Shown piece by piece: positions 34,796-44,551 of a DNA stretch of 64,000 nucleotides (its first letter is position 1; each line of letters starts with the position of its first letter). This DNA is from Sulfurovum sp. (GTDB lineage: Bacteria > Campylobacterota > Campylobacteria > Campylobacterales > Sulfurovaceae): positions 1 through 64,000 of the forward strand of contig JAGXFO010000020.1 in assembly GCA_024637255.1 (NCBI GenBank). The letters run 5' to 3'. The notes beneath the pieces were generated by a model, which was not told the DNA's origin, ran no database searches, and worked only from the letters and a program-made list of their open reading frames with translations. Both the position numbers and the translations under genes were made by a program.

Positions 34796-35050
34796 TTAGT
34801 CTTTCAATGCCTCTATGTCTGCCTTGGTTGCCAATCCCATTTCATCTATCACTTCTTTGAGTGCCTCTTTAATGTATGTTTTCATTTTTTCTTCTTCCTC
34901 TTCACCCCGTGTTTTGAGTTTCTCAAGGAACTTTTCAGCGTCTTCTTTGCTCAGCTTACCGCGTTCCTGAAGTTTTTCTATCTCTTCATCTACACGTTCT
35001 TTGAGTAGTAGGGCACCGCCTAATCCAGCATATAGTATTTCTTTTATCAT
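34796..35050 (-). CDS. Phasin-like coiled-coil protein
   Basis: 84 residues with one long amphipathic, charged coiled coil (about 15-75: ERVDEEIEKLQERGKLSKED, EEEEEKMKTYIKEALKEVI). The opening MIKEILYAGLGGALLL is a short hydrophobic stretch. It resembles the PhaF/PhaI phasin group, which coats polyester granules, but no PHA synthase is visible. It is first in the operon with the ABC1 kinase and lipocalin, a pairing found in other bacteria. Confidence 0.7.
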   Translation of the reverse strand: MIKEILYAGLGGALLLKERVDEEIEKLQERGKLSKEDAEKFLEKLKTRGEEEEEKMKTYIKEALKEVIDEMGLATKADIEALKD

Positions 35051-35197
35051 TGCTAACTCCTTTTTTAAATTATATACTATTTTCTTTTTTATTGATACCC
35101 TTATTTTGTCTGTTCGATTGTATGAGATAAATTTGTTATTTGTAAAATAGTTATAATGCTGTTTTGTGAAGGTTGGAATCTTTTATGTCTTTAAGGC

Positions 35198-35209
35198 TAT
35201 AACGTTATA
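35198..35209. promoter_or_regulatory. 12-bp palindrome upstream of modE, likely operator
   Basis: TATAACGTTATA is perfectly palindromic and its outer part (TATAACG) resembles one half of the E. coli ModE site (TATAACGAT). It lies 24 bp before the modE start. Autoregulation by ModE is the simplest reading. Confidence 0.45.
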
Positions 35210-35232
35210 ATTCTCGCTATACAGGGGACAGT

Positions 35233-36015
35233 ATGGAATTGACATCGAAACTTACTTTGGAAATGTTAGGCGAACCTTTTTTGCTTGATAAACGTATAGA
35301 GCTGCTTTATGCTATAGAACGCTGTGGCTCCATTTTAAAGGCGGCAAAGACTGTTCCAATGAGTTATAAAAGTGCTTGGGAAGCAGTCAATTCGATGAAT
35401 AACCTCTCTTCGTCCCCTATAGTAAAAAGAGAAACAGGTGGAAAAGACGGGGGCGGTACAACTATCACGGAATATGGCAAAAAACTCTTAAAGACTTATG
35501 AAGTTCTAAAAGCAGAACATGCGCATTTTCTGGAAAGACTCTCTCGGGTGACTGACATAGAAAGCGGAGAATTTAAAACCATAGGAAGGTTAGCCATGCA
35601 AATATCTGCCAGAAACCAGATACAGGGAAATGTAGAATCCATAGAGTTAGGGGCTGTTAATGCACAGGTAAACCTTAAGCTTAAAAGCGGATATACGCTT
35701 GTTTCGATCATCACCAAAGAAGCTGTAGATAATTTGGGACTCAAGATTGGTGACAGTGCAACAGCAATCTTCAAATCAAGTACAGTGATGCTTGCTGTAC
35801 CTGGTGAAATGAAGCTAAGTGCAAGAAACAAAATTGGCGGAGTTATCAGCCGTATTACACCGGGGGAAGTCAATGTGGAAGTAGTCATAGACGTAGGTGG
35901 GCACGATGTGCTTGTGGCCGTCATCACTGTAAATGCACTAAAGGAATTGAAACTCACAGAAGGCAATGATGTTCTGGTGATTATCAAATCTAATGATGTC
36001 ATGCTGGGGAAATGA
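35233..36015 (+). CDS. modE: ModE-type molybdate-responsive regulator
   Basis: The N-terminal winged helix (residues 8-110: RIELLYAIERCGSILKAAKT, SYKSAWEAVNSMNN) is the ModE DNA-binding domain. Two molybdate-binding TOBE/MOP domains follow (about 125-190 and 195-260; motifs SARNQIQGNV and SARNKIGGVIS). The 260-residue layout is the full E. coli-like form. The modABC transporter that it would control is not in the window. SD GGGGAC before the ATG. Confidence 0.92.
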   Translation: MELTSKLTLEMLGEPFLLDKRIELLYAIERCGSILKAAKTVPMSYKSAWEAVNSMNNLSSSPIVKRETGGKDGGGTTITEYGKKLLKTYEVLKAEHAHFLERLSRVTDIESGEFKTIGRLAMQISARNQIQGNVESIELGAVNAQVNLKLKSGYTLVSIITKEAVDNLGLKIGDSATAIFKSSTVMLAVPGEMKLSARNKIGGVISRITPGEVNVEVVIDVGGHDVLVAVITVNALKELKLTEGNDVLVIIKSNDVMLGK

Positions 36016-36153
36016 TGCAAAATCTTTTTTATCTATGTGTCTCTTCTTAAAAGAGATACATAGAAGCAGGTAGAAACGACATATGCACAAATGCAAAATG
36101 AGAGTACACTAAGAATTGTGAAAGAAGTTCAATAATCAACAGAAGGAAAAAGC

Positions 36154-36693
36154 ATGAGCATAGATAGAGAATTGATGGACAGAAGTGGTGGAAAATGTGA
36201 ACTTTGCGGAGCACAGGACGGACTGCAAGCTTACGTAGTGGTTCCCAAGGATGAGGCCATAGTCATTTGTGGTACCTGTGCGGCATCTATCGATGATCCT
36301 TCTGTTAACGAAAAACATTGGAACTGTTTACATGACAGCATGTGGAGTGCCCAACCGGCGGTTCAGGTCATGTCTTTTAGACTTCTTACCCAACTAAATG
36401 CACAGGACCAACTGGAGATGCTTTATTTGGAAGATGATGTGAGAGAATGGGCTGAAGCCGGAATGCGCAAAACTAATGCAGAACCGACACGTGACAGTAA
36501 TGGCACCATATTGGAAGAAGGTGACTCTGTGAGTATTATAAAAGACCTTGTGGTAAAAGGTGCAGGATTTACCGCCAAACAAGGTACTACGGTGAAAAAT
36601 ATCCATCTGGTACCCGGAGACAATACGATGATAGAAGGTCGTGTAAACGGAACGAAGATTTTTCTACTTACAAAGTTTTTGAAGAAACTTTAA
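36154..36693 (+). CDS. PhnA-domain zinc-ribbon protein (YjdM-like)
   Basis: An N-terminal zinc ribbon (KCELCG...ICGTCA, about residues 14-52) and a C-terminal PhnA domain (DSNGTILEEGDSVSIIKDL, GAGFTAKQGTTVKNIHL). The family was named for phosphonate use but its biochemical role is not established, and no phn genes are near. 179 residues is normal. AGAAGGA Shine-Dalgarno, 8 nt spacing. Confidence 0.92.
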   Translation: MSIDRELMDRSGGKCELCGAQDGLQAYVVVPKDEAIVICGTCAASIDDPSVNEKHWNCLHDSMWSAQPAVQVMSFRLLTQLNAQDQLEMLYLEDDVREWAEAGMRKTNAEPTRDSNGTILEEGDSVSIIKDLVVKGAGFTAKQGTTVKNIHLVPGDNTMIEGRVNGTKIFLLTKFLKKL

Positions 36694-36860
36694 GGTACGG
36701 AAACTTTAAAGTATGGTAAAAAGGAAGGGTCATTTAGTTTATCGCATGGCAATAGATGCCCGCAAATAATCTTTTGAAGCCCAATAGAAAGATCCGTTAT
36801 ATATCATAAGTGCATTAAATGTATCAAAGCAGCTTACCTCTTAGTTAAGGACGTCACCGC

Positions 36861-39800
36861 ATGATGGGAATCATCAATTATTTTATACAGAACAAGAGTC
36901 TTAACTATGTTCTTCTTTTTTTCATTCTTTTTCTTGGTGTGAATGCCTATCAAAATATTCCCAAAGAACTTTTTCCTGAAATTGCCTTAGATAAGATTGC
37001 CATTGCAGGGGGGTATGCAGGTGCAAGTGCAGAAAATCTTGACAAAATGGCTGTGCGTGACATAGAGGATGAACTGGGCAACATACAAGGCATAGACAAA
37101 ATAGAAACAGTGATCAAACCAGGCACTTTTTCTATCATTCTCAATCTTACTGAGGGTGCAGATAAAACCGATGCGCTCAATAAGGCCAAAGACGCCATCG
37201 CAAGAAGCAGACAATATCTCCCAGCCGATATGGTGGAACCCACCGCACAGATACTTACCCATGTTCGACCACTTATCAGTCTTTCTCTTTCGAGTGAAAA
37301 GTTGAATGATGGCCAATTGATAGAGGCAGCCAAAGAGATTAAGTCTGATATTGCCAGAAACCCTTATGTAAGCGAAGTTAAAATCTACGGAGATGCAGAC
37401 CAGGAAGTTTCTGTCCAGATCAACGAAGAGGAGGTTAGGGCGTATGGCCTAGACCCTTCTGCTCTTATCTCAGCAGTGTCACAACTTTCTTATATTTACC
37501 CTATAGGCGACATCAAACAAAGCGGTAATTATATATTTCTCTCTACAGTGAACGGGAAAGCAAACAAAAAAGAATGGGAGTCAAGCCTTATTAAGATAGG
37601 GGAGAAACAGGTCAGGCTTGGTGATGTTGCCAATGTGGAGATATCTTATCCTCAAAATACAACGCTCTCAACGTTTAACGGACGTAAAAATATTACATTG
37701 GTCATTTCAAAAGGGGCCGAGGGAAATGCAATGGAAATTGCTGAGGGGTTGCGCACTTATGCACAGGAAAAACTTAGCAAAGAGTTCCCTGAAGTTTATT
37801 TTGATTTTTATCAAGACAGTTCCAAACCCGTTAAGGACAGACTCAACACAGTTATTTCAAATCTGATGTTTGGATTGATTTTAGTGTTTCTTTCCATGGC
37901 ATTGCTCATCAATGTGCGTATCGCATCGGTCGTGGCGATGGGAATACCTATCTCGTTTGCAGTGGGGATCATGTTCATATACTTTGCGGGATATTCTATT
38001 AACATAGTCTCTTTGCTAGGAGGCCTTATTGTTATAGGTATTGTCGTGGATGATGCCATTGTTGTCTCAGAAAATATCCAGCGTCATATGAACGAGGGTT
38101 TACCTCCAAAAGAAGCTGTCTACAAAGGGGTACAAGAGATGGTCTTACCAGTCACTCTGGCTACCGTGACAACCATCGCAGCGTTTCTGCCGCTTTTTAT
38201 GCTCACAGGAGAGATCAAGAATTTCATTATACTCATTCCTATTGCTGTGGTGATGATACTTATAGGGTCTCTCATCGAAAGTTTTTTATTTTTACCCTTA
38301 CATGCAGAAGAGTTACTTAAAAAGCAGAAAAATTTTATAAACTGGGAACCCTTACAAGAAGCATATGAAGCACTGTTACATAAGGTCATTCGTTTCAAAT
38401 ATGTGTTTTTGTTTACCTTTGTAGTGTTGATACCGGTTTTGACTATACTGACAGTTAAAATGCTTAATTTTCAGTTTTTTCCGGGCTTTGACGGTAACTA
38501 TCTTTATATTACCGGTAAAAGTAATGTGGATACTTCCATTGAAGATACAGAGAAGATTGCCAAAGAGTTGGAGAATTATGTTATATCAAATAAAGAGACT
38601 TATGCGCTCAAGGCTACCTCTACGGTAGTAGGTTCAAGAAGAGCACTTTCGGGTGACAATGAAGCCGGAGACAATATGTTCTATATTACCATGGAACTTT
38701 ACGACATGGAGCCTCAGAATTTCATCGATGCATATCTCAATCCTATCTTAACGTTTACTTTTGACTTCAATGACCCTGAAAAGATTAGAGAAAAACATAC
38801 TTATGATCTTGCACAGGATTTAAAAAAAGAGATACAGCCCCTGATGAAGAAATATCAGCTCGAAGAGCTTGGTGTGATTGAAGACAAGCCCGGACTGATC
38901 AAAAATGATATCCAAATTAATTTTTCGGGTAAAGACAGTAAAAAGATAGCAGAGGCCATGCAAAAAATAGAAGAAAACCTCTCTACTATTGCCAACGTTA
39001 AAGACGTGAGCAACAATGCACAGTTCGGAAAAATGGAGTATAAGTTGCGCATTAATAGTTATGCAGAACAATTGGGTTTGAGCGAAGTTGGCATTGCACA
39101 GATACTTTCAGGTTATTTTCTTGACAGCCGTAAAGCGATGACATTCAGCGAAAACGGTGTCATGGAAATAAGAACCAAGGCCATAAATAAAGATTCTGAA
39201 GACACTTTGATGAACTTTGTGATTCCCACACCTTCTGGAAGTTTTGTAAAACTAACTGATGTAGTGGAAATCAAAAAAATACGTGCGTATGAAAAAATCG
39301 AAAAAAGAGATGGTAATGCGGTCAAATCAGTGTTTGCAAATATAGATAAGAAAAAAACAACGGCAGTGGATGTACTTAATCAGATCAAGCCTTTACTCCA
39401 AACGATTCGGGATGAGGGCATTGAGATCAGTCTCTTAGGAGAGGATGAGAAAAATCAGCAATTTAAAAATGACATGATACGCTCATTGGTTATAGCAGTT
39501 TTTTTGATCTTGATCGCACTGCTCTTCATTTTCCCAAAGATCCGTTATGCATTGATGGTGATGTCGGTTATACCTTTCACCATGCTGGGAGCATTGTTGG
39601 GGCATATGCTTCTTGGCATTAACCTTTCTATGCCTTCTATTATTGGTATGCTGGGCCTTGCGGGAGTTGTCATTAATGACGGTATCATTATGCTTGATTT
39701 TCTGCATGGCACACACAATGCAGACACTTTTTATGAGAGAGCCAAACTCAGACTCCGTCCTATACTTATTACGTCCATTACTACGTTTCTTGGTCTCTTT

Positions 39801-39959
39801 ACACTCATCTTTTATGCTACAGGACAAGCGGTTATTCTTCAGCCTATAGCGATTTCCATTGGCTTTGGTCTGCTTTGGGGTACGGTACTGAATCTTATCT
39901 ATCTTCCGGCACTTTACGCTGTTGTGAACAAGATCAAGCCAAGCAGGGACGATACATAA
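36861..39959 (+). CDS. RND-family efflux permease (AcrB-like), orphan
   Basis: 1032 residues with the RND plan: an N-terminal helix, a large periplasmic loop, helices 2-6, a second loop and helices 8-12. The proton-relay pair is visible in helix 4 (GIVVDDAIVVSENIQRHM) and the matching GVVINDGIIMLDFLHG in helix 10. Such pumps need a periplasmic adaptor and an outer-membrane channel; neither gene is adjacent. Some standalone RND pumps of this type export lipids or hydrophobic compounds; the substrate is open. Either of two tandem ATGs may be the start. Confidence 0.9.
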   Translation: MMGIINYFIQNKSLNYVLLFFILFLGVNAYQNIPKELFPEIALDKIAIAGGYAGASAENLDKMAVRDIEDELGNIQGIDKIETVIKPGTFSIILNLTEGADKTDALNKAKDAIARSRQYLPADMVEPTAQILTHVRPLISLSLSSEKLNDGQLIEAAKEIKSDIARNPYVSEVKIYGDADQEVSVQINEEEVRAYGLDPSALISAVSQLSYIYPIGDIKQSGNYIFLSTVNGKANKKEWESSLIKIGEKQVRLGDVANVEISYPQNTTLSTFNGRKNITLVISKGAEGNAMEIAEGLRTYAQEKLSKEFPEVYFDFYQDSSKPVKDRLNTVISNLMFGLILVFLSMALLINVRIASVVAMGIPISFAVGIMFIYFAGYSINIVSLLGGLIVIGIVVDDAIVVSENIQRHMNEGLPPKEAVYKGVQEMVLPVTLATVTTIAAFLPLFMLTGEIKNFIILIPIAVVMILIGSLIESFLFLPLHAEELLKKQKNFINWEPLQEAYEALLHKVIRFKYVFLFTFVVLIPVLTILTVKMLNFQFFPGFDGNYLYITGKSNVDTSIEDTEKIAKELENYVISNKETYALKATSTVVGSRRALSGDNEAGDNMFYITMELYDMEPQNFIDAYLNPILTFTFDFNDPEKIREKHTYDLAQDLKKEIQPLMKKYQLEELGVIEDKPGLIKNDIQINFSGKDSKKIAEAMQKIEENLSTIANVKDVSNNAQFGKMEYKLRINSYAEQLGLSEVGIAQILSGYFLDSRKAMTFSENGVMEIRTKAINKDSEDTLMNFVIPTPSGSFVKLTDVVEIKKIRAYEKIEKRDGNAVKSVFANIDKKKTTAVDVLNQIKPLLQTIRDEGIEISLLGEDEKNQQFKNDMIRSLVIAVFLILIALLFIFPKIRYALMVMSVIPFTMLGALLGHMLLGINLSMPSIIGMLGLAGVVINDGIIMLDFLHGTHNADTFYERAKLRLRPILITSITTFLGLFTLIFYATGQAVILQPIAISIGFGLLWGTVLNLIYLPALYAVVNKIKPSRDDT

Positions 39960-40046
39960 AAGGAATAATGTATAAAATGAGAAAAATAGAATTTTAGTAG
40001 TAGAATATATTGGCTCATTTCGCATTGGAGCAAGAAAGGATTTTAC

Positions 40047-41444
40047 ATGGCAACAGTAAGTTCGCATGGAGCAGCAGGGGTAGTTACGGGCTCGTGTCAT
40101 CTCTTTATTATCGAAGGGGGTGCGCGTATACTGATTGACTGCGGTATGTTTCAGGGATCCGAAGAAGAGCGTAATTATGGTCCTTTTTCTTTTGATCCCG
40201 GCAAGATAGACTATCTGTTTTTGACACATGCCCATTTAGATCATGTTGGACGAGTACCAAAATTGGTAAAAGAGGGATTTGCGGGGACTGTATGTGCGAC
40301 AGCTCCCACGCGTGATATTGCCGAGATTATTTTACTTGACAGTGCAAAGATTATGCGAGAAGATTATGAAACCAATTATAGAAAAGCACAACGTCGGGGG
40401 AAGGAAGCAGAAGTGCAGTTACCGCTGTATGGAGAAGATGAGACTGAAGCAGCTTTTGATCTTGATTGGCATTATCCTGAATATGACAAACCCTTTGTGC
40501 TTCAGGATGGATTGACTGTGACATATCGTAACGCGGGCCATATTCTAGGTTCGGCATTTATTGAGATTGCTTATATGGAACACGGTGTTGAACAAATTAT
40601 CGTATTTTCCGGAGATATAGGCAACAATAATGACATAGTGATGCCAGATCTATCAATATGCCCCAAGGCCAATACACTTTATGTCGAATCAACCTATGGC
40701 GACCGCAATCATAAGAGTGTGGAAGATACTATTGTAGAGTTCAAACGTATTGTTATTGATACCCTGAATGACTGGGGCAATGTACTTATTCCTTCTTTTG
40801 CGGTTGAGCGGACTCAGGAGATATTGTGCATTCTTAAAGAGATGCATGATAGAAAAGAGTTGCCCGAATGCAAGATTTTTTTAGACAGCCCGATGGCAAC
40901 ACGCGCAACAGAAGTCTACAACAACTATGCAGGTGAGCTAAGCCAGAAATGTCAGGACTACAAAGAGCGCGATGGTACTGTTTTTGACTTTGAAGGTCTT
41001 ACCTTTACGCCTGATGTAGCAGCGTCTCGAGCCATTAATGACGTGGATCGTCGAGCTATCATCATAGCAGGTAGCGGGATGTGCACAGGTGGGAGGATTC
41101 TTCATCATTTTAAGCATCGCCTATGGAATCGAAAAAATGCTGTCATTTTTGTGGGTTATCAGGTGGAGGGTACTTTGGGAAGGCAAATGGTTGACGGCGC
41201 ACGTTGGATTAAACTTTATCGTGAAGAGATTCTTGTGAGAGCCAGCATCCACACTATTAATGGTTTTTCTGCTCACGCAGACCAAAGTGCCATCGTCAGA
41301 TGGGCATCACAAATGACTGGTCTCCATAGTATTTTCCTTATTCACGGAGAAGAGGACAAGCAAGTGATTTTACGATCCGTGCTGGAAAACGTACTTGAGA
41401 AAAAAGTGCATATCGTAAAACCGGAAGAGGTCATATACCTCTAG
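40047..41444 (+). CDS. Metallo-beta-lactamase/beta-CASP RNase-like protein
   Basis: 465 residues. The metallo-beta-lactamase motif is THAHLDHVGRVPKL, with GHILGSAFIE, VFSGDIGN and the beta-CASP block FAVERTQEILCILKEM. The closing PSFAVERT and GFSAHADQ are typical of CPSF73-like nucleases. Such enzymes process RNA as exo- or endonucleases. It is related to the archaeal/bacterial exosome-like nuclease group and is not RNase J. SD AAAGGA before the ATG. Confidence 0.92.
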   Translation: MATVSSHGAAGVVTGSCHLFIIEGGARILIDCGMFQGSEEERNYGPFSFDPGKIDYLFLTHAHLDHVGRVPKLVKEGFAGTVCATAPTRDIAEIILLDSAKIMREDYETNYRKAQRRGKEAEVQLPLYGEDETEAAFDLDWHYPEYDKPFVLQDGLTVTYRNAGHILGSAFIEIAYMEHGVEQIIVFSGDIGNNNDIVMPDLSICPKANTLYVESTYGDRNHKSVEDTIVEFKRIVIDTLNDWGNVLIPSFAVERTQEILCILKEMHDRKELPECKIFLDSPMATRATEVYNNYAGELSQKCQDYKERDGTVFDFEGLTFTPDVAASRAINDVDRRAIIIAGSGMCTGGRILHHFKHRLWNRKNAVIFVGYQVEGTLGRQMVDGARWIKLYREEILVRASIHTINGFSAHADQSAIVRWASQMTGLHSIFLIHGEEDKQVILRSVLENVLEKKVHIVKPEEVIYL

Positions 41445-43282
41445 TCCTCCAGGTCGCTTTCTTTGGATACTTTGCTTTTTTTGACATGCAGATCCATCTG
41501 AGGGAAAGGTATCTCAATCTGGTGTTTATTGAGCGTTGCGTAGATAAATTTTAAAAAATCTGATTTTGTACCTGTGGGTCTAAGGGTTGATAAGCCTCGT
41601 ACCCATACGACCAGTTCGTAGTCTACAGAGCTAGCACCCATGGCAGTCATCCAGATGAGAGTCGTATATTTGGAAGGAATTTCAACATAGTTGATACCGG
41701 AGTGTTTCAGTTCTTCCAAAATCACCTCTTCGACCTTCTCATTACTTGTGCCATAAGCAACAGAAAAAGGGATATGTATACGTCTGAAATCATTTTCCAA
41801 AGTCCAGTTAATGACATTGTTTTGGATGAAAGAAGAGTTTGGGATAATGACATCGATATTGTCATTAGTGGTGATGGTCGTGGAACGCATTTTCATATCA
41901 TTGACCGTACCCCGTATGGTATCGCTCACTTCTATGTAGTCACCTAAACGGATAGTACGCTCAAACATCAGTATAATCCCCGCAGCAAGATTGGAAACGA
42001 CTGTTTGCAGACCAAAACCGATGCCTATGGAAAGTGCACCTGCGATTAGCCCTAGATTGGAAAGATCCAGTCCTATGCTTTTAAGTGACAGAAGAAGTGT
42101 AGTGAGTACTATAATATAATAGCCGATATTGGACATCATCTTCGCAGAAGTGAGAGAAAGCTTCTGATGTTTGGTTGCCAGCTTCATTATTTTACGTTTG
42201 TAAAATCCAGCGATTATAAAGCCAAAAATAAAGATGAAAATGACGGTGAGGATATCTACAGTAGAAATACCATGTTCGTTAAAAACAAAAAGTGGTTCGG
42301 TAAGTTTTTCATACGTATATTCATAAAGACTTTCAGCCCCTTGCTGTACATTTGAGAGCGCAACAGGTACTGCACCTACTTCTTCACTAAGTAATGTTTT
42401 AATAATGTTACGTTTAAAAGTAAAATGCTTTCGAAGTGCTGCGTCAAGCGTTAGAATATCTGCCTTGCAGCCTTGAAATAAATCTAGCACCTTTGTGGTA
42501 TCATTTTTTTGCACGTAAGCAAGGGACAAGAGTAAGGTCTGATTGATTTTTGCAGTAAGAATATTCATCTTTTCTATGCCGTTGGCAAGCAGTTTTTTGC
42601 TGAGTGCTTCGGAGATTATATTATGTTGCATAAGTTCGCGTTCTTTACTCAGATTTAGCGCTGTTTCTTCTTGTAAAATAATAGAATATTTGGTATTAAA
42701 GTCCGCCAGATTTTTCTCTAGAGCATTAATATTAAAAGTAGCCTGTTTGAGTTTTTTAACAAAACGTTTTTCTTCTTTGATTAGTAACGTTTCATATGCC
42801 TGCATAGAGAGTGCATTGTTTTTTATTTTAAGTTTATAAAATGCATATTCCAATTGGTTGAGCAGCAGGTTTTTTTTGTTTTCTGCTGTAGTATCACGAA
42901 TGGTGCCGTTTAAATATTGCAACTTGGATTGTACAATGCGCTCATCCTCTTTAAGTGCATCAATCGTGACATAGATATCAGTAAGCGCATTGAGAAAAGA
43001 AAAATAGTTTTCAGTGCTGATATTTCGGTCATCTGGCAAAAGTGCCTCAGGAAAGGAGTTTGTGTTTGGCTCAAAAGAGAGCATGGTGGCAAGTTTCCCT
43101 AGAATCATACGCTCTGCAGCTATGCGTTCCTCGTCTTCCTGATTGAGAGAGGGTTCCAAATCAATAAGCCTGCTCACCTCTTGATGATAAGCTATAGTGT
43201 TGTTGCCTTCGTAGAGTTTTGCATCTATATCGGCTGACCATAGAGAGAGGGTAAAAATATATATGAGTGTAAATAATTTCAT
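41441..43282 (-). CDS. MscS-family mechanosensitive channel with signal peptide and coiled-coil domain
   Basis: A signal peptide (residues 1-16) precedes about 330 residues of periplasmic coiled coil, then three to four helices and an MscS core: ALSIGIGFGLQTVVSNLAAG is the pore-lining TM3 and FERTIRLGDYIEVSDTIRGT starts the beta domain. Long MscS proteins of this kind (MscK/YbdG-like) gate under osmotic stress. Its stop overlaps that of the beta-CASP gene by 4 nt in a convergent arrangement. Confidence 0.92.
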   Translation of the reverse strand: MKLFTLIYIFTLSLWSADIDAKLYEGNNTIAYHQEVSRLIDLEPSLNQEDEERIAAERMILGKLATMLSFEPNTNSFPEALLPDDRNISTENYFSFLNALTDIYVTIDALKEDERIVQSKLQYLNGTIRDTTAENKKNLLLNQLEYAFYKLKIKNNALSMQAYETLLIKEEKRFVKKLKQATFNINALEKNLADFNTKYSIILQEETALNLSKERELMQHNIISEALSKKLLANGIEKMNILTAKINQTLLLSLAYVQKNDTTKVLDLFQGCKADILTLDAALRKHFTFKRNIIKTLLSEEVGAVPVALSNVQQGAESLYEYTYEKLTEPLFVFNEHGISTVDILTVIFIFIFGFIIAGFYKRKIMKLATKHQKLSLTSAKMMSNIGYYIIVLTTLLLSLKSIGLDLSNLGLIAGALSIGIGFGLQTVVSNLAAGIILMFERTIRLGDYIEVSDTIRGTVNDMKMRSTTITTNDNIDVIIPNSSFIQNNVINWTLENDFRRIHIPFSVAYGTSNEKVEEVILEELKHSGINYVEIPSKYTTLIWMTAMGASSVDYELVVWVRGLSTLRPTGTKSDFLKFIYATLNKHQIEIPFPQMDLHVKKSKVSKESDLED

Positions 43283-43359
43283 AGTGGACTACTTTTTTTA
43301 AAATTATAGCGAGTAAGTTTGAAATATGTAGTCGAATGATATATGGAGTATGCCGCCTA

Positions 43360-44532
43360 TCAATAATAGGCAGCAATAATAGCATAACAGACAAAGAACA
43401 TCAAGTGCGACAAGCCCTCAAAGTAGTTTGTGTGTCCTTCTTCGGTACTTTTCCATGCTAGAATGATAGTCATGATTAAAGCACCTACCTGAAGCGGGTT
43501 AAAGTCCAACATAAGATTGATACCGCTTATGTATGCCAAGGCTAATAATATGGGCACAGTGAGGAGAATAGAAACTACCGAAGCACCCATTGCAATATTG
43601 ATAACCCTTTGGATCTGGTCATTTCTTGCTGCTTTGATAGCTGTAAATATTTCAGGAGCAACTGCAACAATCGCAATAATTAAGCCTGCGAGTCCTGCTG
43701 AAATACCATACTCTTTAGCCAGTCTTACGCCATCGGTGGCAAATACTTCTGCACCAAGTGCAATAATACCGATGAGCACAAGAACAACAGCAAAATTCCC
43801 AATGTTATTGAAGCTTTCAAAGATATAGTCACTATGCGCATTTTCATCAATTTCCTGATTTTCTTCTTTGAGTTTTCTTTTAAGTCTGAAGAGTCTGCTT
43901 TTTGCCGTAGCTTGAAAAAAGTGTGTATGGGTTCTGGTCTGAAAAACAAAGATAATGATGTAAAAAAGCATTAACGCCGCGGCGATAATAATACTGGTTT
44001 CGCGTATAGCAGCCTTACCGTGTTCTGATTCACTTAAAAGACTAGGAACCAAAAGTGCTAATGCTGTCACAAACAATATAGTAGTGTAGGTACTTGAAGT
44101 TTCTTTGTTATGTTCCTGCTCTGTAAATTTAAGACCACCTATGAATACTGCAAGTCCCAAAAGCACGTTCATGTCTACAATCACTGCTGAAATAATACCA
44201 CCCTTGACCGTTTCGACGACTTCAGGAGAGTGTACGGCTTCAAGCAAGATGATATATAGAAGAATAATCTCCACCACAACAGCAGAAAAGGTAAGAACCA
44301 TACTCCCATAAGGTTCTACCAGTCTTTCAGAAAGTATCTCAGCCACTTCCGAGACTGTCACGGAGAGTGCGGCTATACCTATGGCTGCCAGCGCGGTGGC
44401 AATGGCACCATGACCACTCTTGTGCACGAAAATCGCTGCGACAATAGCCACAATACCTATAACAATATCCCAATAATCTTCTACGTAATATTTCCAATTA
44501 CTATTATTCTCCACTATACTGTCTGTTTCCAT
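43360..44532 (-). CDS. CaCA-family cation/proton antiporter (ChaA/CAX-like)
   Basis: 390 residues, eleven or so helices and two alpha-repeat-like motifs: SVTVSEVAEILSERLVEPYG and VAVAPEIFTAIKAARNDQ, which hold the paired acidic residues for cation binding. The central loop is basic (KSRLFRLKRKLKEENQE). Members exchange Ca2+ or Na+ for H+. It is encoded 19 nt after mgtE on the same strand, so Mg2+ uptake and cation efflux share a transcript. Confidence 0.85.
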   Translation of the reverse strand: METDSIVENNSNWKYYVEDYWDIVIGIVAIVAAIFVHKSGHGAIATALAAIGIAALSVTVSEVAEILSERLVEPYGSMVLTFSAVVVEIILLYIILLEAVHSPEVVETVKGGIISAVIVDMNVLLGLAVFIGGLKFTEQEHNKETSSTYTTILFVTALALLVPSLLSESEHGKAAIRETSIIIAAALMLFYIIIFVFQTRTHTHFFQATAKSRLFRLKRKLKEENQEIDENAHSDYIFESFNNIGNFAVVLVLIGIIALGAEVFATDGVRLAKEYGISAGLAGLIIAIVAVAPEIFTAIKAARNDQIQRVINIAMGASVVSILLTVPILLALAYISGINLMLDFNPLQVGALIMTIILAWKSTEEGHTNYFEGLSHLMFFVCYAIIAAYY

Positions 44533-44551
44533 ATAATTCCAATCCTTTTAT

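Noticed and set aside
39483..40235. Long 250-codon minus-strand frame opposite the RND and beta-CASP genes
   Set aside because: Composition is that of an antisense shadow (rich in Arg, Lys, His, Cys) and it overlaps two well-supported genes.
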